From positions 1,364,001 to 1,428,000 of the forward strand of contig JAGMUV010000012.1 in NCBI GenBank assembly GCA_020744425.1: a stretch of 64,000 nucleotides of DNA, given 5' to 3'. Shown here one piece after another: positions 1 through 10,801 of this stretch. Under the pieces are notes generated by a model. That model ran no database searches and was not told the DNA's origin. It worked only from the letters and a program-made list of their open reading frames with translations. Origin of the DNA: Dactylonectria macrodidyma. Taxonomy: Eukaryota > Ascomycota > Sordariomycetes > Hypocreales > Nectriaceae. The position numbers were made by a program, and so were the translations under genes. The stretch's first letter is position 1; each line of letters begins with the position of its first letter.

Positions 1-860
1 GAACTGAATAGTAAGGGAATACTCCAATAGATTACTGATCACGGAATTCCCTTCCCCAGGCGCCTGTATTCTCTGAGGCTCTAGGTTAACAGCAGATACG
101 TTATATCCCCAGATATAGGCGAATCGCTCCCGGGACTGATCATTGTCAGGATCTAAGTCTAGAGGGCTATTTAACCAATAGAGGCCGTGGTAGTAACTGG
201 ACCCCCTGCCCTGCCACTCATAGCAACCCCAAAAGTCCGTTAGGTTAAACTTCTACTTCAGGACAATAGTTCTAAACAGCGTATAACGCTTATAGAAGTG
301 GTAAGCGGCGATGTAGGCATTATCTCTCAGTAGTTGCCAGGACAGGGCCATCCGGCTCGCCTCAGGAACTGCTTGCCACTCGTGGAATCGAGGCATATGA
401 CAGTATAGGGATTCCCAGTAGTAATCAGCTGCACTTATAGTAGCGAAAAGGCCAGGCCTGCCTAGATTATAGGCATATGCTTCCAATTCCTTCCTTTGCT
501 TATACCAATACGGCCGGGTGCCCCTGATTACAGCGGCTTAGCGCATGATCGACTGGATCAGGGCCTGAGCCTCTGGCTCATCAGGCTTAGCCATCGCTTC
601 TTCTAGGTCAGCGCGCGTAAGGGCTTGACGGCGGCCTTCGTGTTGCTTGACGAAGTAGTTGCTTCGCTTTCTGACCTGCGCACGTAACAGCGTGTTGAGG
701 GCGACGAAAGGCCACGTCTTATAGCGGGCAAAACGTCCGTCTTGCCATCTCATCGCATGGGCAAGGTAGTCCTGGTACGTGATGCTCCGTAGGCGAGGCT
801 CCACGAAGTCCGCCTTGCCGTCAGGGTAGAGGGTAGGGAACGCGAGCGTTAACAGCGGCT
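1..860 (-). pseudogene. Helitron_like_N / Rep (HUH) domain remnant
   Basis: Reading down from about 860, the frame gives the Helitron block FPTLYPDGKADF, then MRWQDGRFARYKTWPFVALN, and after a TAA stop continues with IRGTRPYWYKQRKELEAYAY, the ADYYWESL and HMPRFHEW segments, and HHFYKR-like residues near 290. Past another TAG comes KFNLTDFWGCYEWQGRGSSY followed by YHGLYW (about 245-175). In active fungal Helitrons this last block ends in an HUH motif (H-hydrophobic-H). Here the first His is Tyr, which one CAC to TAC transition would explain. The protein is therefore doubly dead: stops plus loss of a catalytic His. Confidence 0.8.
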
Positions 861-1361
861 AGGAACGGTTGAATCAGTCATACGCTCAGGGTCAGGGGTA
901 CCATGAAGGAATCGGGACTGCAGGGCGTTTAATTCGGTATCAGTAACCTGCAAATTCGGGATGGCTGATGCGTCAGCATCGCTAGGATCCTCTTCTACAG
1001 CCTCCTCAACCGGACCTTAGGGGACCTCGCCGTCAGGTATGTCAGCCACTTAGCAAGCAATGGAAGCAACTATGCTGTCATCAAGAGGAAGCCGTTGCAA
1101 GCGATCCTGCCTCACAACGATATCGCGATAGCCCGGGTAGTGGCGCTATAGGTAATGGAGCCAGGTCAACAGGCATAAGCAGCATACCCGGAAATCGCGA
1201 GCAAACTGCTGCTAGAAGTGAGGGTCGCCCTCCATATTAGGAGGCCGCAGGAGTACGATATCTAGCTCTTCAGGTAGGACTGGGAGCTCTTCAAATAGCC
1301 TACCAACATTGCGAAGGAAGTGGACAACGTGACCGCAGTATTTATATTAAGCACCACGTAC

Positions 1362-1700
1362 CTATAGGACCTTCACGTATACGTGAACCCTAGCAATCAG
1401 CATCTCCTCAACCATTATTAGGCCAGGTAGATTACCGGGGACTTCCCCGAAGTCAAGGTTATTCGCAGCGCTAAAGAAGTAGGGCTCGTTAGGGTTTCTC
1501 TCCCTGTCTCGACTAATGCAGCGGCTGCAGATTTTCAAGCTATTTCTCTTCATTTCGAACCAATGCTCCCGGCAGCGAATGCAACTATGCATCTTCTCGT
1601 CATCCAGGGCGGTATAGAACTCCCGCACAAGCGCCTGATCCTCCTCACTAAGGGCAGGCAAGTTAAGATCCACTGTAAAAGGTGGATCAACGATCTGATC
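1362..1700 (-). pseudogene. DUF6570-type domain of the Helitron
   Basis: An open segment of about 103 codons carries LPALSEEDQALVREFY, then a CxxC pair (SCIRCREHWFEM) and a second pair (CSRC), followed by FSAANNLDFGEVP and the signature VEEMLIARVHVYV. This arrangement is the small zinc-binding DUF6570 region that precedes the Rep domain in fungal Helitron proteins. It lies in the expected order between the N-terminal Cys-rich part and the Rep block. Flanking sequence in the same orientation is broken by stops, so this is a remnant and not a separate gene. Confidence 0.7.
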
Positions 1701-1877
1701 AAACTGTCGCTCTTGAGGCTCTGGCCGTGGTCGTGGGTTAAAGGTGCCTTAACGTATATAACGGCCGCGGCAATAACCCTGTGGCAATAATGAAGGTGTA
1801 GCAGGGAACGATTCCCGTAGTATAGGCATGCCTAGCACAACAGGAGCCGTTAGAAGAGTGCCTTAAGGAATTGGCAT

Positions 1878-2330
1878 TTAAAGAATCAGCGTGCCCAGAA
1901 CTACTATTAGCAGGCTAAGGGTAGGAGTAATAAGGGAAGGTCCCTCTACCGCGCTTAGGGTAGATAGCCCCAGCAGAGGTCTAGGTAGTCCCTGGAGTGT
2001 GGGCGCCAGGCGACGGAATAGAGCAGGCGTAGCAGGAGGTTGTAAGCCGTTTACAGACGTAGGCGTTAGCGCAGTCCGCCTTAGAGGCATCAGGTTAGCT
2101 AGCGAATCCGTCCTTTTCGTAGCTCTGCGTAGCGATAGCCTCAAGGCGATATTCCGCATGGCGGCAACGGCGGCTCGAGATTCGGTTACCCGTTCCTTTT
2201 GGCGTGCCCTACAGCTAGTACACTGTCCTGTAAACTTCGTAGGGTCCTTGACGCTTCGAAATTCGACTTCGGGCAGGTCTCGCTTGCAGGTACGGCAGTT
2301 GCGGACTGCCTGGGGTATATCGTCCTCCAT
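1878..2330 (-). pseudogene. Helitron N-terminal Cys-rich segment
   Basis: The frame starts MEDDIPQAVRNCRTCKRDLP and has two CxxC pairs (CRTC and CTSC) within the first 42 residues, followed by a basic stretch RARQKERVTESRAAV. This resembles the small zinc-binding N-terminus of fungal Helitron proteins, and it lies directly upstream of the DUF6570 piece on the same strand. The rest of the frame down to 1878 (Leu/Thr/Pro rich) does not look conserved and may be noise. A long frame on the opposite strand of the same bases is a shadow. Confidence 0.5.
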
Positions 2331-2335
2331 CTGAC

Positions 2336-2964
2336 CGTATATATATCCACCTCTTACCCACCTAGACTGCTAGATATCGCTCGGGCAGGGAGGCTTTGCG
2401 AGGGCGTACGTGGCTGCGGCAAAACACACCCGTAGGTGGTGCTAGCGGCTTACAAAACCGCTTCAAACCCTGTGCAAGGGAATTGTCTGACGCCCAGAGG
2501 TCAAATACCGTAATAGATCTCGATAGGGAGGTTGTCTGCAAGGTAGTTAGAATAGGTCTGAATGAACAGGGAAGGAGGAAACCGCACTGCTTGCCTGGAG
2601 GCAGGGTAACCGGGGAATCTAGAGACGTAGGTCGGCTGCGGAGGTGATATGTGAACCTAGATACCGTTAGTAACCTGATGGGTTTGATAGATTTGACGGA
2701 AAAGGGAAGCAGCCGCCATGTAGGTGGTGTAAGGGGCACAGAGCTTATTCAGCCAGAAGCGTGCTTAGAAACCAACAAATTAATTGAATTTAAGAAAAGA
2801 AGAACTGAAAGCTCTCAGAGAGCTGGCTAGCTAGTTACATACTCAACGCTCAGGGGTTTGTGGCGAGGCCTTCATTTGGTGGCGTTATTAGCATCAGCAT
2901 CAGCCGACCAATTCCAGCACGAGTTGAGTACAGGCCAGGCCAGTTAGCCAATCAGAAGAGGTTT
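2336..2964. other. No gene seen; spacer between two decayed transposons
   Basis: Short frames occur on both strands (for example minus 2739-2362), but none shows a recognisable motif or exon structure. The minus-strand frame may be the degraded 5' part of the Helitron. The segment ends next to a decayed hAT coding region. Confidence 0.5.
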
Positions 2965-3909
2965 TATGCTCGATTCTTTCTGACTGAGTAAAACGCCCTT
3001 CGGGCTGAATAATTTAGACTATAAGACGAATGTGAGAAGGGTGCTGACGTTATTAAAGAGATCCTCAAAGAATGGAAGAAGAAGGATATCTTTAATTAGA
3101 AGCTAAAGGTCGTAAGAGTTGTATAAAGAGAAGTTACTATATAAGAGCTCTAGGAATCTCCTTAGTAAGTCATGTATAGAGCGCATCGTATTTTCAGTAT
3201 CTGTATAGATAGAATTGATTCTAGAGAGATCACTGCCGCACAGTTACTGCATTTCTCCCCATATCAACTTCACCCAATTCTCCGCTATGTGCTGTTTGTC
3301 TCCTGTATCAAACGTTTTCCAGTAGAAGGCTGGACTGTCTAGTAGTTATACCGAGATATTAACGATTCTATGGCCCGAGATATTATCAGAAGCGTTAAAT
3401 ATGATATTAAACCATTCTGAGCTAATAATGCGTTTAAAAACCTCATCATAGAGTTCCTAGTAGAAGTCGGGAAGGATTCTCATGATAATGGCGCGGTTAG
3501 GATGCCTCTAGCCAGGCTTAATGTGAGTGAAGAAATAACGCCAACGGCGGCTCTCGAAGAGGCTGAAGGGGCGGCCGCCGGCGATTACGGCAGCGGCGGC
3601 ATCATAGGCGAAACTGTGACTCTCATCTTATGAGATATGCTGAATTCCGACCTCGGTTATCTTCTTTTATATAGCTTCAGAATATGAGAGAAGATAGCCA
3701 GCGTTATCTTGAGCTTGATGCTCTTGTCACTACTTAGCTTACTATTTCTTACACGCAGCGAGATGCTCTTTCAGCCTCCCAATAGAGGTCGCTGCAAAAT
3801 CCTTCTGGCAGTGACGGCATCTATATCGCTTGCTTTTCTTAGAGTTAGAACGGCCGAGGTCAATAAACTATCGCCAAACGAAGGCAGCATTAGCATTAGT
3901 GGGCGCCAT
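2965..3909 (-). pseudogene. Decayed hAT transposase with BED zinc finger
   Basis: Minus-strand reading from an ATG at 3909 gives MAPTNANAAFVWR, a stop, then a BED-type zinc finger in which CRHC is followed after about 20 residues by HLAAC (about 3825-3745). Further down the same strand come FAYDAAAAVIAGG, then the hAT core NIIFNASDNISGHRIVNISV, PAFYWKTFDTGDKQHIAENW, and TDTENTMRS where intact relatives have a TDNAANM-type motif (about 3610-3180). Multiple TAG/TAA codons interrupt it. Several replace positions that are Trp or Gln in relatives, fitting TGG to TAG and CAA to TAA transitions. No TIR or duplication could be placed. It is unlike either of the intact hATs in this window and much older. 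Confidence 0.7.
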
Positions 3910-4420
3910 CTTTTTAGCGATACCTTCAATTAGGAGAGAATGGCAGAGTGCGTTAAGCTGCTAAGCGAGCAGAGTTTTTATATAGCCCCGTATTTATACG
4001 ATGTAACCCACAAATTCCCTTATTAGGAATATCATAGACCCTCATTGTAGGTACGTAGTACGTGTACGTACTTTTTCTTTTTGTACGTATGTATGTATAA
4101 CCGTGTTGTACGAAAAGTACAACATCACTTTAAGTGGGGAAGTCATTTGACGTCGTTTCAAGCTTCCTGATTTCCAAAGGTTGCAGAAGTGAACAGACCT
4201 TGGTGAACTGGACCATTTGGTTGATTTCGTGGATTATTATCTTGCTATTGTACAAAAGAGCGCAAGCATCATAGTAGTAAAGGCAAATCGATATTCCATG
4301 TATTGACAATCTCAGTAAAGACCAGTCAGTATGATAGAAACCTGAGTTGTTCACATTCTTGATCCTGAGAAGATTAAATAGCGCAAAGCTGTCATGGCTT
4401 GGAATCTGCCCGTTGATTGC
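3910..4420. other. Intergenic; GTAC-rich stretch with a perfect hairpin
   Basis: Bases 4040-4125 are dense in TACGTA/GTACGT motifs and include TGTTGTAC (4104-4111) and GTACAACA (4117-4124), a perfect 8-bp stem with a 5-base loop. It could be a terminal hairpin of a decayed element. A 74-codon minus-strand frame at 4130-4354 has no support. Confidence 0.4.
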
Positions 4421-5032
4421 TTAATTGATAGCGATGCGCTTCGACTCGTGCTTCTTAGCCTTGGGGACCAGAATGTTGAGGATGCCGTTCTTGAAGTTTG
4501 CGGTCACCGATTCCTGATCGACTTGAGTAGGGAAGTTGAAGCTGCGAGAAAACTCGCCGACGCTGCGCTCGGAGAGCCAGTACTTAGCCTTGTCAGACTT
4601 CTTGGTCTCGGGCACTTCCTTCTCGGTAGCCTCAGTGCCGGCCTCACGTGAGGCGGACTTGTCTTCGCCCTCACTGGCCTTCTTGCTCTCCTCGCCACCC
4701 TCAGTAATGGCACCGCCCCTGGTAGTGCCCTCGACGAGGCCTGCAGGAGGAGTACCGGTAGTGTAGGTGCGCTCGGTCCTGCCACGGATGAGCATAGACT
4801 GGGGCTCGGTGAACTCGATTTGTACATCCTCCTTGTTGATGCCAGGGAGCTCGCCATGAAGCTCATATGCTTCCCCGGTCTCGCGGACGTCAAACTTGGG
4901 CTGCCAGCTGGGCATACCAGTGCGACGGCCACTTACTCCCCGGCGAGAGTAGTTATCAAAGTCGTCCAGAAGACGGAAGAGGGGAGTGAAAGAGGTGTCG
5001 GAGTCGTAAAGGCTTCGCGGGAAGAAAGCCAT
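4421..5032 (-). CDS. Small heat-shock protein, Hsp20/alpha-crystallin family
   Basis: A single-exon gene of 203 residues. The N-terminus (MAFFPRSLYDSDTSFTPLFR) is the aromatic, flexible arm typical of fungal Hsp30/Hsp20 proteins. The alpha-crystallin domain starts near residue 45 (PKFDVRETGEAYELHGELPG, then VQIEF) and resumes near residue 155 (YWLSERSVGEFSRSFNFP, NGILNILVPK). A long acidic Glu/Lys/Ser/Thr insert of about 50 residues splits the domain, as in many filamentous-fungal members. The C-terminal IAI matches the IxI motif used in oligomer assembly. The role expected from the family is ATP-independent holding of unfolding proteins in the cytosol. Upstream, a TATA box and GAA/TTC arrays support heat-shock factor control. 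Confidence 0.95.
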   Translation of the reverse strand: MAFFPRSLYDSDTSFTPLFRLLDDFDNYSRRGVSGRRTGMPSWQPKFDVRETGEAYELHGELPGINKEDVQIEFTEPQSMLIRGRTERTYTTGTPPAGLVEGTTRGGAITEGGEESKKASEGEDKSASREAGTEATEKEVPETKKSDKAKYWLSERSVGEFSRSFNFPTQVDQESVTANFKNGILNILVPKAKKHESKRIAIN

Positions 5033-5203
5033 TTTGCGTGTTGGTTGATAGTAGGCCTGAGAACAAGGTGCTTCAGGTTTCGTGAAAGTGTTCGAGGAAG
5101 AGTAGATCTGCAGCGTGCAAAAGTTTGCTCATTTGATCATTCTTGCTTTCTGTATGTGTTGCGGAGAATGAAACGATTCGAGTTGATAAGGATGTGATGC
5201 ATT

Positions 5204-5211
5204 CCTTTATA
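5204..5211 (-). promoter_or_regulatory. TATA box of the Hsp20 gene
   Basis: TATAAAGG on the minus strand, about 170 bp before the Hsp20 start codon. It is the only good TATA match in the proximal upstream region. Confidence 0.6.
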
Positions 5212-5289
5212 CTCGGTCGGTTGGTAGAGTGGACATCAGATCGAAGGCTCCTATGTCTTCGCAAACCTCATAAAACCTGGCAACGGTGT

Positions 5290-5307
5290 TTCTAGAACGC
5301 ACCTGAA
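5290..5307 (-). promoter_or_regulatory. Gap-type heat-shock element
   Basis: TTCtaGAA at 5290-5297 is followed by another GAA at 5305-5307, exactly 10 bases after the first GAA. This is the gapped arrangement (TTCnnGAA, n7, GAA) accepted by fungal heat-shock factor. It lies about 80 bp upstream of the TATA box. Confidence 0.6.
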
Positions 5308-5536
5308 TAACCCAGTCCATACAGAATTACGCAGAAAAAGCATATTGAGGTGTTTTGGTAATACTGACGTTTGTACTGACCAATGAATGGTCTTGAGTTT
5401 CCTGGTGGGGGTTGCGAGAAACCACGTGACAGCTGTCGAAGATTCTGGTAGTTGCCACAACTGCGTAATGACATTCCTAGTACCCCCTTGCCAACAACTC
5501 CAGGCCAAAATAGCTGTAATATGCACAACCAGACTG

Positions 5537-5549
5537 GAAGCTTCGAGAA
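5537..5549 (-). promoter_or_regulatory. Perfect three-unit heat-shock element
   Basis: GAAGCTTCGAGAA contains GAA-nn-TTC-nn-GAA with exact 5-base spacing, the canonical HSF trimer site. It lies about 505 bp upstream of the Hsp20 start. A further two-unit GAAgaTTC is at 5438-5445. Confidence 0.65.
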
Positions 5550-6097
5550 ATGCTGTTGTATTATTCGCACCGATGTTTACATTATTTCGAAATCATTTGA
5601 TGGATTAGAACCGTTACGTAGGTGTCGACGTGGCCACACCATGTGTTCGGCCGTGTCTGTTTCCAGATGACGTATTTTTTGTACAGCCAGGTGTGAGGCT
5701 TTAGCGAAAGCAGGGTTACGGAAAGTATCAAGATAGTTCTAAGTTAGTTGTTGTGGTGGGGTTGGACGACTCCCTTCCATCCGCCCGCTAAGGAGTGCCT
5801 GAGGCTCCAATTTACAGCCTGCCTCCGCCAATTCCCTTGCCTATTTTGGCTTTCGATGATGGGTCTTCAACGTTCCATTCATGGATGGCAACCAGAATGA
5901 TGATGAAGCGTAATTGACGTCAGAATCCTTCGGGTAAAGGACCCCGAACCCTCCAATTCCACCGCGGCCCATTCTTCTAACAAGAACATATACGCCTGCC
6001 GGACATCGCTTCTCCTGTACTTCGCCATTGTCACAACGACATTCACCAAATCGGTCGGCTTTTGTTTCGTTGCTTCGCTCTCGTCTAGCGGTCACAA
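5550..6097. other. Intergenic region between divergent Hsp20 and MFS genes
   Basis: No coding frame with recognisable content. It serves as shared upstream DNA for the minus-strand Hsp20 gene and the plus-strand MFS gene. Confidence 0.5.
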
Positions 6098-7770
6098 ATG
6101 TCGCTCGCTCAGCATGTAACTCAAGTTGAAGGCTTTGACTACGAAGGCCTTGCGAATCCAAGCAGTAATGGGAACCTCAACGGCAACGATAGCACAGCCA
6201 ACGAGCAGTGTTTGGGTGTTGGAGAAGACGCCAACAGATCGGAGTGGCGACGCATGAGCTTTGCGCCAGTTGAGATTACCCAGGACGAAACTCACATCGC
6301 GGCATACAAAGTCTCGAATTCCAAGCGATACGGTGCGTTCAAGCTTTTTATCGTGAGAATGGCTGTCGAGATCTGACCAAGAATCTTCTAGCTCAGGCCG
6401 CGACGGCTGTAATAGCCTGCTGGCTTGCATCTGGCATTGTATTTGGCTTCGCGGCTCTCAAACCCGTCTTGATCGCTGAAGGTGTATATCGTGAACTCTG
6501 CCGGAGCGACGAGACGACGGGATTTGACGATGGGCCGAGTCTGGAAGTTCCCTGCGCCGAGCAAGATATGCGCCTGAACCTCTTCTTCATCTCTGCCTCA
6601 ATTACCACCAACATATCATCTCTTTTCGCCGGAACTGCCCTCGATCGGTTCGGGAGACGCGCATGCTGGAGAGCATCGTGTGTCTTTCTAGTCGTCGGCT
6701 CCCTTCTGATGGGATCTTCCTTCGCCATCCCGGAGTTCGATGGTTACCTTCTGGGCAATGTTCTTCTAGCTCTGGGGGGTACTTTCCTCTTTGTTCCTAG
6801 CTTTGAACTTGCCAATATGTTCCCCAAGCATTCGGGGCTGGTGGTTGCGCTCATCACTGGAGCGTTTGATGCCTCCGCAGCCGTTTTTCTATTATATCGC
6901 ATGGCTTACGACGCGTCTGGTGGCAAGTTCTCACTGGAGAAATTCTTCTTTGGCTACCTTATCGTTCCAGTGCTAATATTTTTTGCCGAAATCTTTTTGA
7001 TGCCATCTCATGCATACCACACCATGCCAGAACTTAAGAGGAAGATTGAAAAGGCCCAAGACCGTACTCGCGATGTCCACGACTCGGATGAAGATATCTC
7101 GGACGCGGGAGAGTTGACGCGAGTGCGGCGTGCTCGTGCCAATAAGCGTAAAGCTAAGCTTGAGACGATCGAAGAACTTGCCGGCGGTAACGAGCACCGA
7201 GAAGAGCGAATCAAGATTGAGGAAGAGCGCCAGGAGGCAAGCGGTGTCTGGGGGGTTCTCCACGGTGTCCCAGCCCACCAACAGATGCTCTCGCCCTGGT
7301 TCATTCTCATCTTATTGTTGACCGTGTTTCAGATTCTTCGGATGAACTACTTCATTGCATCAATTAGAGCACAGTACAGATATATGTTGGAGTCAAAGAT
7401 TGCCGCTGCGGAGATCAACGAGTTCTTTGATGTAGCCCTACCCTTGGGGGGTGTCGCTTCTACCCCTTTCATCGGACTGCTACTCAATAACCTAAGTGTG
7501 CCTACCACGTTTGGAGTCTTGACGCTGTTCATCATCGTTATTGGAACTCTGAACTGTTTGCCTTTTCTTTGGGCAGGATATGCCACCGTCGTGGCATTCG
7601 TCCTCTTCCGTCCCCTCTACTACTCTGCAATCTCGTAAGTGTGCCCATCAGGATGCCGATTCTCTTACCGACGCGCTTGCTAGCGATTACGCCGTGAAGG
7701 TATTTGGCTTTGCTACCTTCGGTCGCATATACGGGACCATCGTCTGTCTCTCTGGAATAGTCAATTTCGT

Positions 7771-7778
7771 CCAGTCAG
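7771..7778 (+). repeat. Target-site duplication, left copy (hAT-A)
   Basis: CCAGTCAG immediately before the left terminus. The identical 8 bases follow the right terminus at 10802-10809. Eight bases is the hAT signature. Confidence 0.95.
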
Positions 7779-7789
7779 CAAGGCTCGAA

Positions 7790-7945
7790 CCCACTACACT
7801 GTAAATCCACGTGGACCACATATAAGTGGCCCATCTCTATTACATCCACTTGTCGGCGCTCAGATTACGTAATAATCCACTACACTTGGACACGAAAGTG
7901 GATGTAATGGAGTGGATTTAGGTGGATTTAGGTACAGTGGGATAT
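7790..7945. repeat. Left subterminal repeats of hAT-A
   Basis: Many copies of ATCCAC and GTGGAT, for example around 7803, 7846, 7876, 7899, 7913 and 7921. The same words recur in the right subterminal zone. Confidence 0.6.
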
Positions 7946-8135
7946 TCCCTGACCCTGTATGGTTCATAGTACTTATTTTTGTATATGACTGCCCATTAAA
8001 TCGAGGTACCTGGACCCAAGTTAGCCGAGGTCGATCACCCCTACAGCTAATCTAATAATATTGACGAGAAACTACCCCTATTGAGTGTGTTTTCTACAGA
8101 TTTCCTGCTTTGTTTTTGCCAAAAAAAAAAAATTG

Positions 8136-10620
8136 ATGTCAGCCAACCAGCCAGGCCAACCAGGCCAACAGCAGCAGCTCGAAGACCGTCTTTTTCGCCA
8201 TTTCAGAGGCTGGAATTGGTCAGAACGCGCTCGTGATACTAGCTCTTGGCTGTGGGACTTTGGCTATGATATTCAACGTCATGGCTTACGCAAATGGGCT
8301 TGCAAGGACTGTATCCTCGGAAATCGTCCCATTATCGCGAGTTTTACCTCTTCAGGTCTCCAGAACGCGGCAAATCATCTATGGCGTGAGCACAAAACAC
8401 CAGCACCAGAGGGAGAGAAAAAGAGCACAGCACAGCTCAAATCCGAAGGCGCACTGAAATCGAACCAGCTGACTATTGCCTCTGTTTTGAAACTGGACGT
8501 CAACAAGCCTACGGAACAGAATATCGCGAATAGCTTCATCTCACGCTTTGATAAGCAACACTTTCAGCGTATGCTAGTCGAGTTAATCGTCAGTAGTAAC
8601 CAGTCATTTTCCTTCGCCGAGAACCCCATCCTCCGAGAAATCTTCGACTATTTGAGTCCCTCCGTTTCCATCCAACACGCCAACTTGACTGCCACGGCTA
8701 TCCGATATAAGATCATTCAAGAGTATAACCGCCACAAGCAGACGGTTATCGAGGTGCTGAGGAACTCCCCTGGAGCCCTTCATATTTCATTTGATGGCTG
8801 GACGTCTCGAAATAAGCTTGCCCTCTACGGCATTGCTTGTTTTTTCAGAGACGAGAAGAATCGGCCATGCAAAATCATGATTGGAGTTCCAGAGGCTCAT
8901 CGTCACTTCGGCTCAACGATCGGTGGGGAGGTTCCCGACGTCCTACACACTCTTGGCGTGGGTCCAGAGATGGTTGGCTATTTCACGCTTGACAATGCAG
9001 AAAACAACGATACTGCTATGGAGGTCATTGGTGCTGAACTTGGGTTCGATGGCCGACTGCGCCGAGGACGTTGTATTGGCCACACAATTAACTTATCAGC
9101 CAAGGCGCTCTTATTTGGCAAAAACGCTGACGCGTTCGAGAAGCAATTGTCAGGCGCAGAAGCGTTATCTGATACTGAATACGCTCAATGGCGCAAAAAA
9201 GGACCAGTTGGCAAGTTACACAATATCGTAGTTGATGTGCGTATTAGCCACCGGCTGATTTACTTGTTCAAGGAGGTCCAGAGGGTAAGCGGTTTTACTA
9301 AATCCTATTCGTCTCATATTAACTCGGTATATCTAACAGGACGAAATTAATCGCGCCACCACCCTTAAACTCCGATCGAAGAAACCACTCAAGCTAATTA
9401 TCGACAACGACACGCGTTGGCTGTCACAACTCTACATGATCCGCAGGGCTCTACGGTTGAAAACCTCTATCGAACTCCTACTGATCAAGTATAAGGCGCA
9501 ATGGGAGGACGAAAATCGGTCTAAAAAGACTGGCCAAGTGACACAAGCCAAGTTGGCGAAAAAACCACGCATCCTCCGAGACGAGAATCAGCTAACGGAC
9601 AAAGACTGGGAGGTTCTTTACCATTTGGAGGCTATTCTGACTGTTTTTGAGACCGTGGTAAAGACGCTTGAGGGTGATGGACACATCCGCAGGCGTAAGC
9701 AAGGCTGGACTGGCTCCTATGGCAATATCTGGGACGTGGTGCTTGGCTATGAGTTGCTGCTTAACACACTGGAAGAATATAAGCAGCTTGCTGCTGATTT
9801 TCCTGATCCAGAGCACTTCCGCATCGGAATCAACCTTGCTTGGGATAAGCTGGATGAATATTATCGGCGGCTGGACGAGACGCCCATCTACTATACGGCT
9901 ATGGCGCTCCATCCAGCTTATCGTTGGGACTGGTTTGATGAAACGTGGGCTCATAAGCCTAGCTGGGTTGAAAAGGCAAAAGAGATGGTTGCCGACGTCT
10001 GGCTCTCCGATTACGCTCATCTCGAGGTTAGAACCAGCAGCAGCAGAGGCGACGACGAGCCACCAGCAAAAAGACCTCGGTTTTTCAATCCCTTCGAGAA
10101 GAACAGTCGTCTGCTAAGCTCAATACCAGCCTACGCAGCAGCTATTGTTGGTGACGAGTACCAAGCGTGGCAGACGGATCGTGACGCCAGCGACGGCAAC
10201 GTTCGTGATCCAATTGGTTACTGGATCACTAAGCAAGGCAGATATCCTCGGTTATCCAGGATGGCCTTGGACTTCCTGACGATCCAGCCGATGTCAGCCG
10301 AGTGTGAGAGGTTATTTTCAGCTGCTGGCAAGATGGTCTCGGGGTTGCGTACGAACCTAGATGCTGATATTATCGCCATTTGTCAGGTCTTACGCTCTTG
10401 GTACCGTGCTGGCCTTATCAAGGACCTGGATCCATTGCTTAAGTCACACCTTGAAAGTAAGCTGGATGCCGGCTGTGGGACTCTAAGCGACGACGAGCTG
10501 GCTCTTGCTGAGTCAAAATGGCTATTCGAGGGCGAGGACAGCGCCAGCGAGGTTGACGATTCATTACGGCAGCAAGAGGCTGAAGAGTTAGTGTCAACCT
10601 CTGAAAGTGAGGCTGAATAG
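8136..10620 (+). CDS. hAT-A transposase (two exons)
   Basis: Exons 8136-9284 and 9340-10620; the intron (55 bp, GTAAGC...CTAACAG) joins in phase 0 to give about 809 residues. The ATG at 8136 (MSANQPGQPGQQQQ) is chosen because upstream codons of the frame are preceded by an A-run and look non-coding. Order of parts: an N-terminal Cys/His finger (WACKDC ... HLWREH, residues about 50-90), the catalytic RNase H-like core (LHISFDGWTSRNKLALYGI, about 210-230; GYFTLDNAENNDTAMEV, about 285-300; GRCIGHTINL), and a C-terminal hAT dimerisation block (YPRLSRMALDFLTIQPMSAE then ERLFSAAGKMV, about 700-735). Length and motif spacing are normal for an intact hAT transposase. It would act in the nucleus on the terminal repeats of its own element. 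No internal stop was found. Confidence 0.93.
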
Positions 10621-10639
10621 GCGTCGACGAGGTTGTGAA

Positions 10640-10790
10640 TAGCCTCATAAGTCCACTTACAAAAATCCACTTATAAATCCACGTGTACATCCATTCCACT
10701 CCGGTCGAAAGTGTGCTACATCCACTTTGTAATTGCCTAAAAATGGTCCATCCACTCTACTTGGTCCAAAAGTGGAGTGGATGTAGTGGT
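10640..10790. repeat. Right subterminal repeats of hAT-A
   Basis: Repeated TCCACTT, ATCCAC and GTGGAT words (for example 10652, 10665, 10676, 10689, 10717, 10749, 10777), mirroring the left end. Confidence 0.6.
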
Positions 10791-10801
10791 TTCGAGCCTT
10801 G

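Larger units (their letters stand above)
1..2335 (-). mobile_element. Decayed Helitron (RepHel N-terminal half), truncated by window edge
   Basis: Three pieces of one fungal Helitron protein lie in order on the minus strand: a Cys-rich N-terminus (about 2330-2100), a DUF6570-type domain (about 1673-1362) and a Helitron_like_N/Rep region (about 860-1). Stop codons, mostly TAG, and frame breaks separate them, so no full protein can be made. The helicase half would lie beyond base 1. Family assignment comes from recognising the conserved blocks. Decay looks like transition mutation (CAG or TGG to TAG), as expected of repeat-induced point mutation. No terminal TC or CTRR end could be placed. Confidence 0.75.
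7779..10801 (+). mobile_element. hAT-A: complete hAT transposon (3023 bp)
   Basis: Both ends share an inverted terminal repeat: CAAGGCTCGAA at 7779-7789 and its complement at 10791-10801, with near-identity continuing for about 20 bases (CCACTACA). A perfect 8-bp duplication CCAGTCAG flanks it. Subterminal zones (7790-7945 and 10640-10790) carry repeated ATCCAC/GTGGAT words in both orientations, the usual binding targets of hAT transposase. The single gene inside is uninterrupted apart from one intron. It sits in the last exon of the MFS gene. All signs point to a recent and possibly autonomous copy. Confidence 0.93.

Noticed and set aside
1891..2334. 147-codon plus frame over the Helitron N-terminus
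   Set aside because: Shadow of the minus-strand Cys-rich segment.
5841..6430. Minus frames opposite the MFS first exon
   Set aside because: Shadows of the plus-strand exon and upstream DNA; no motif.
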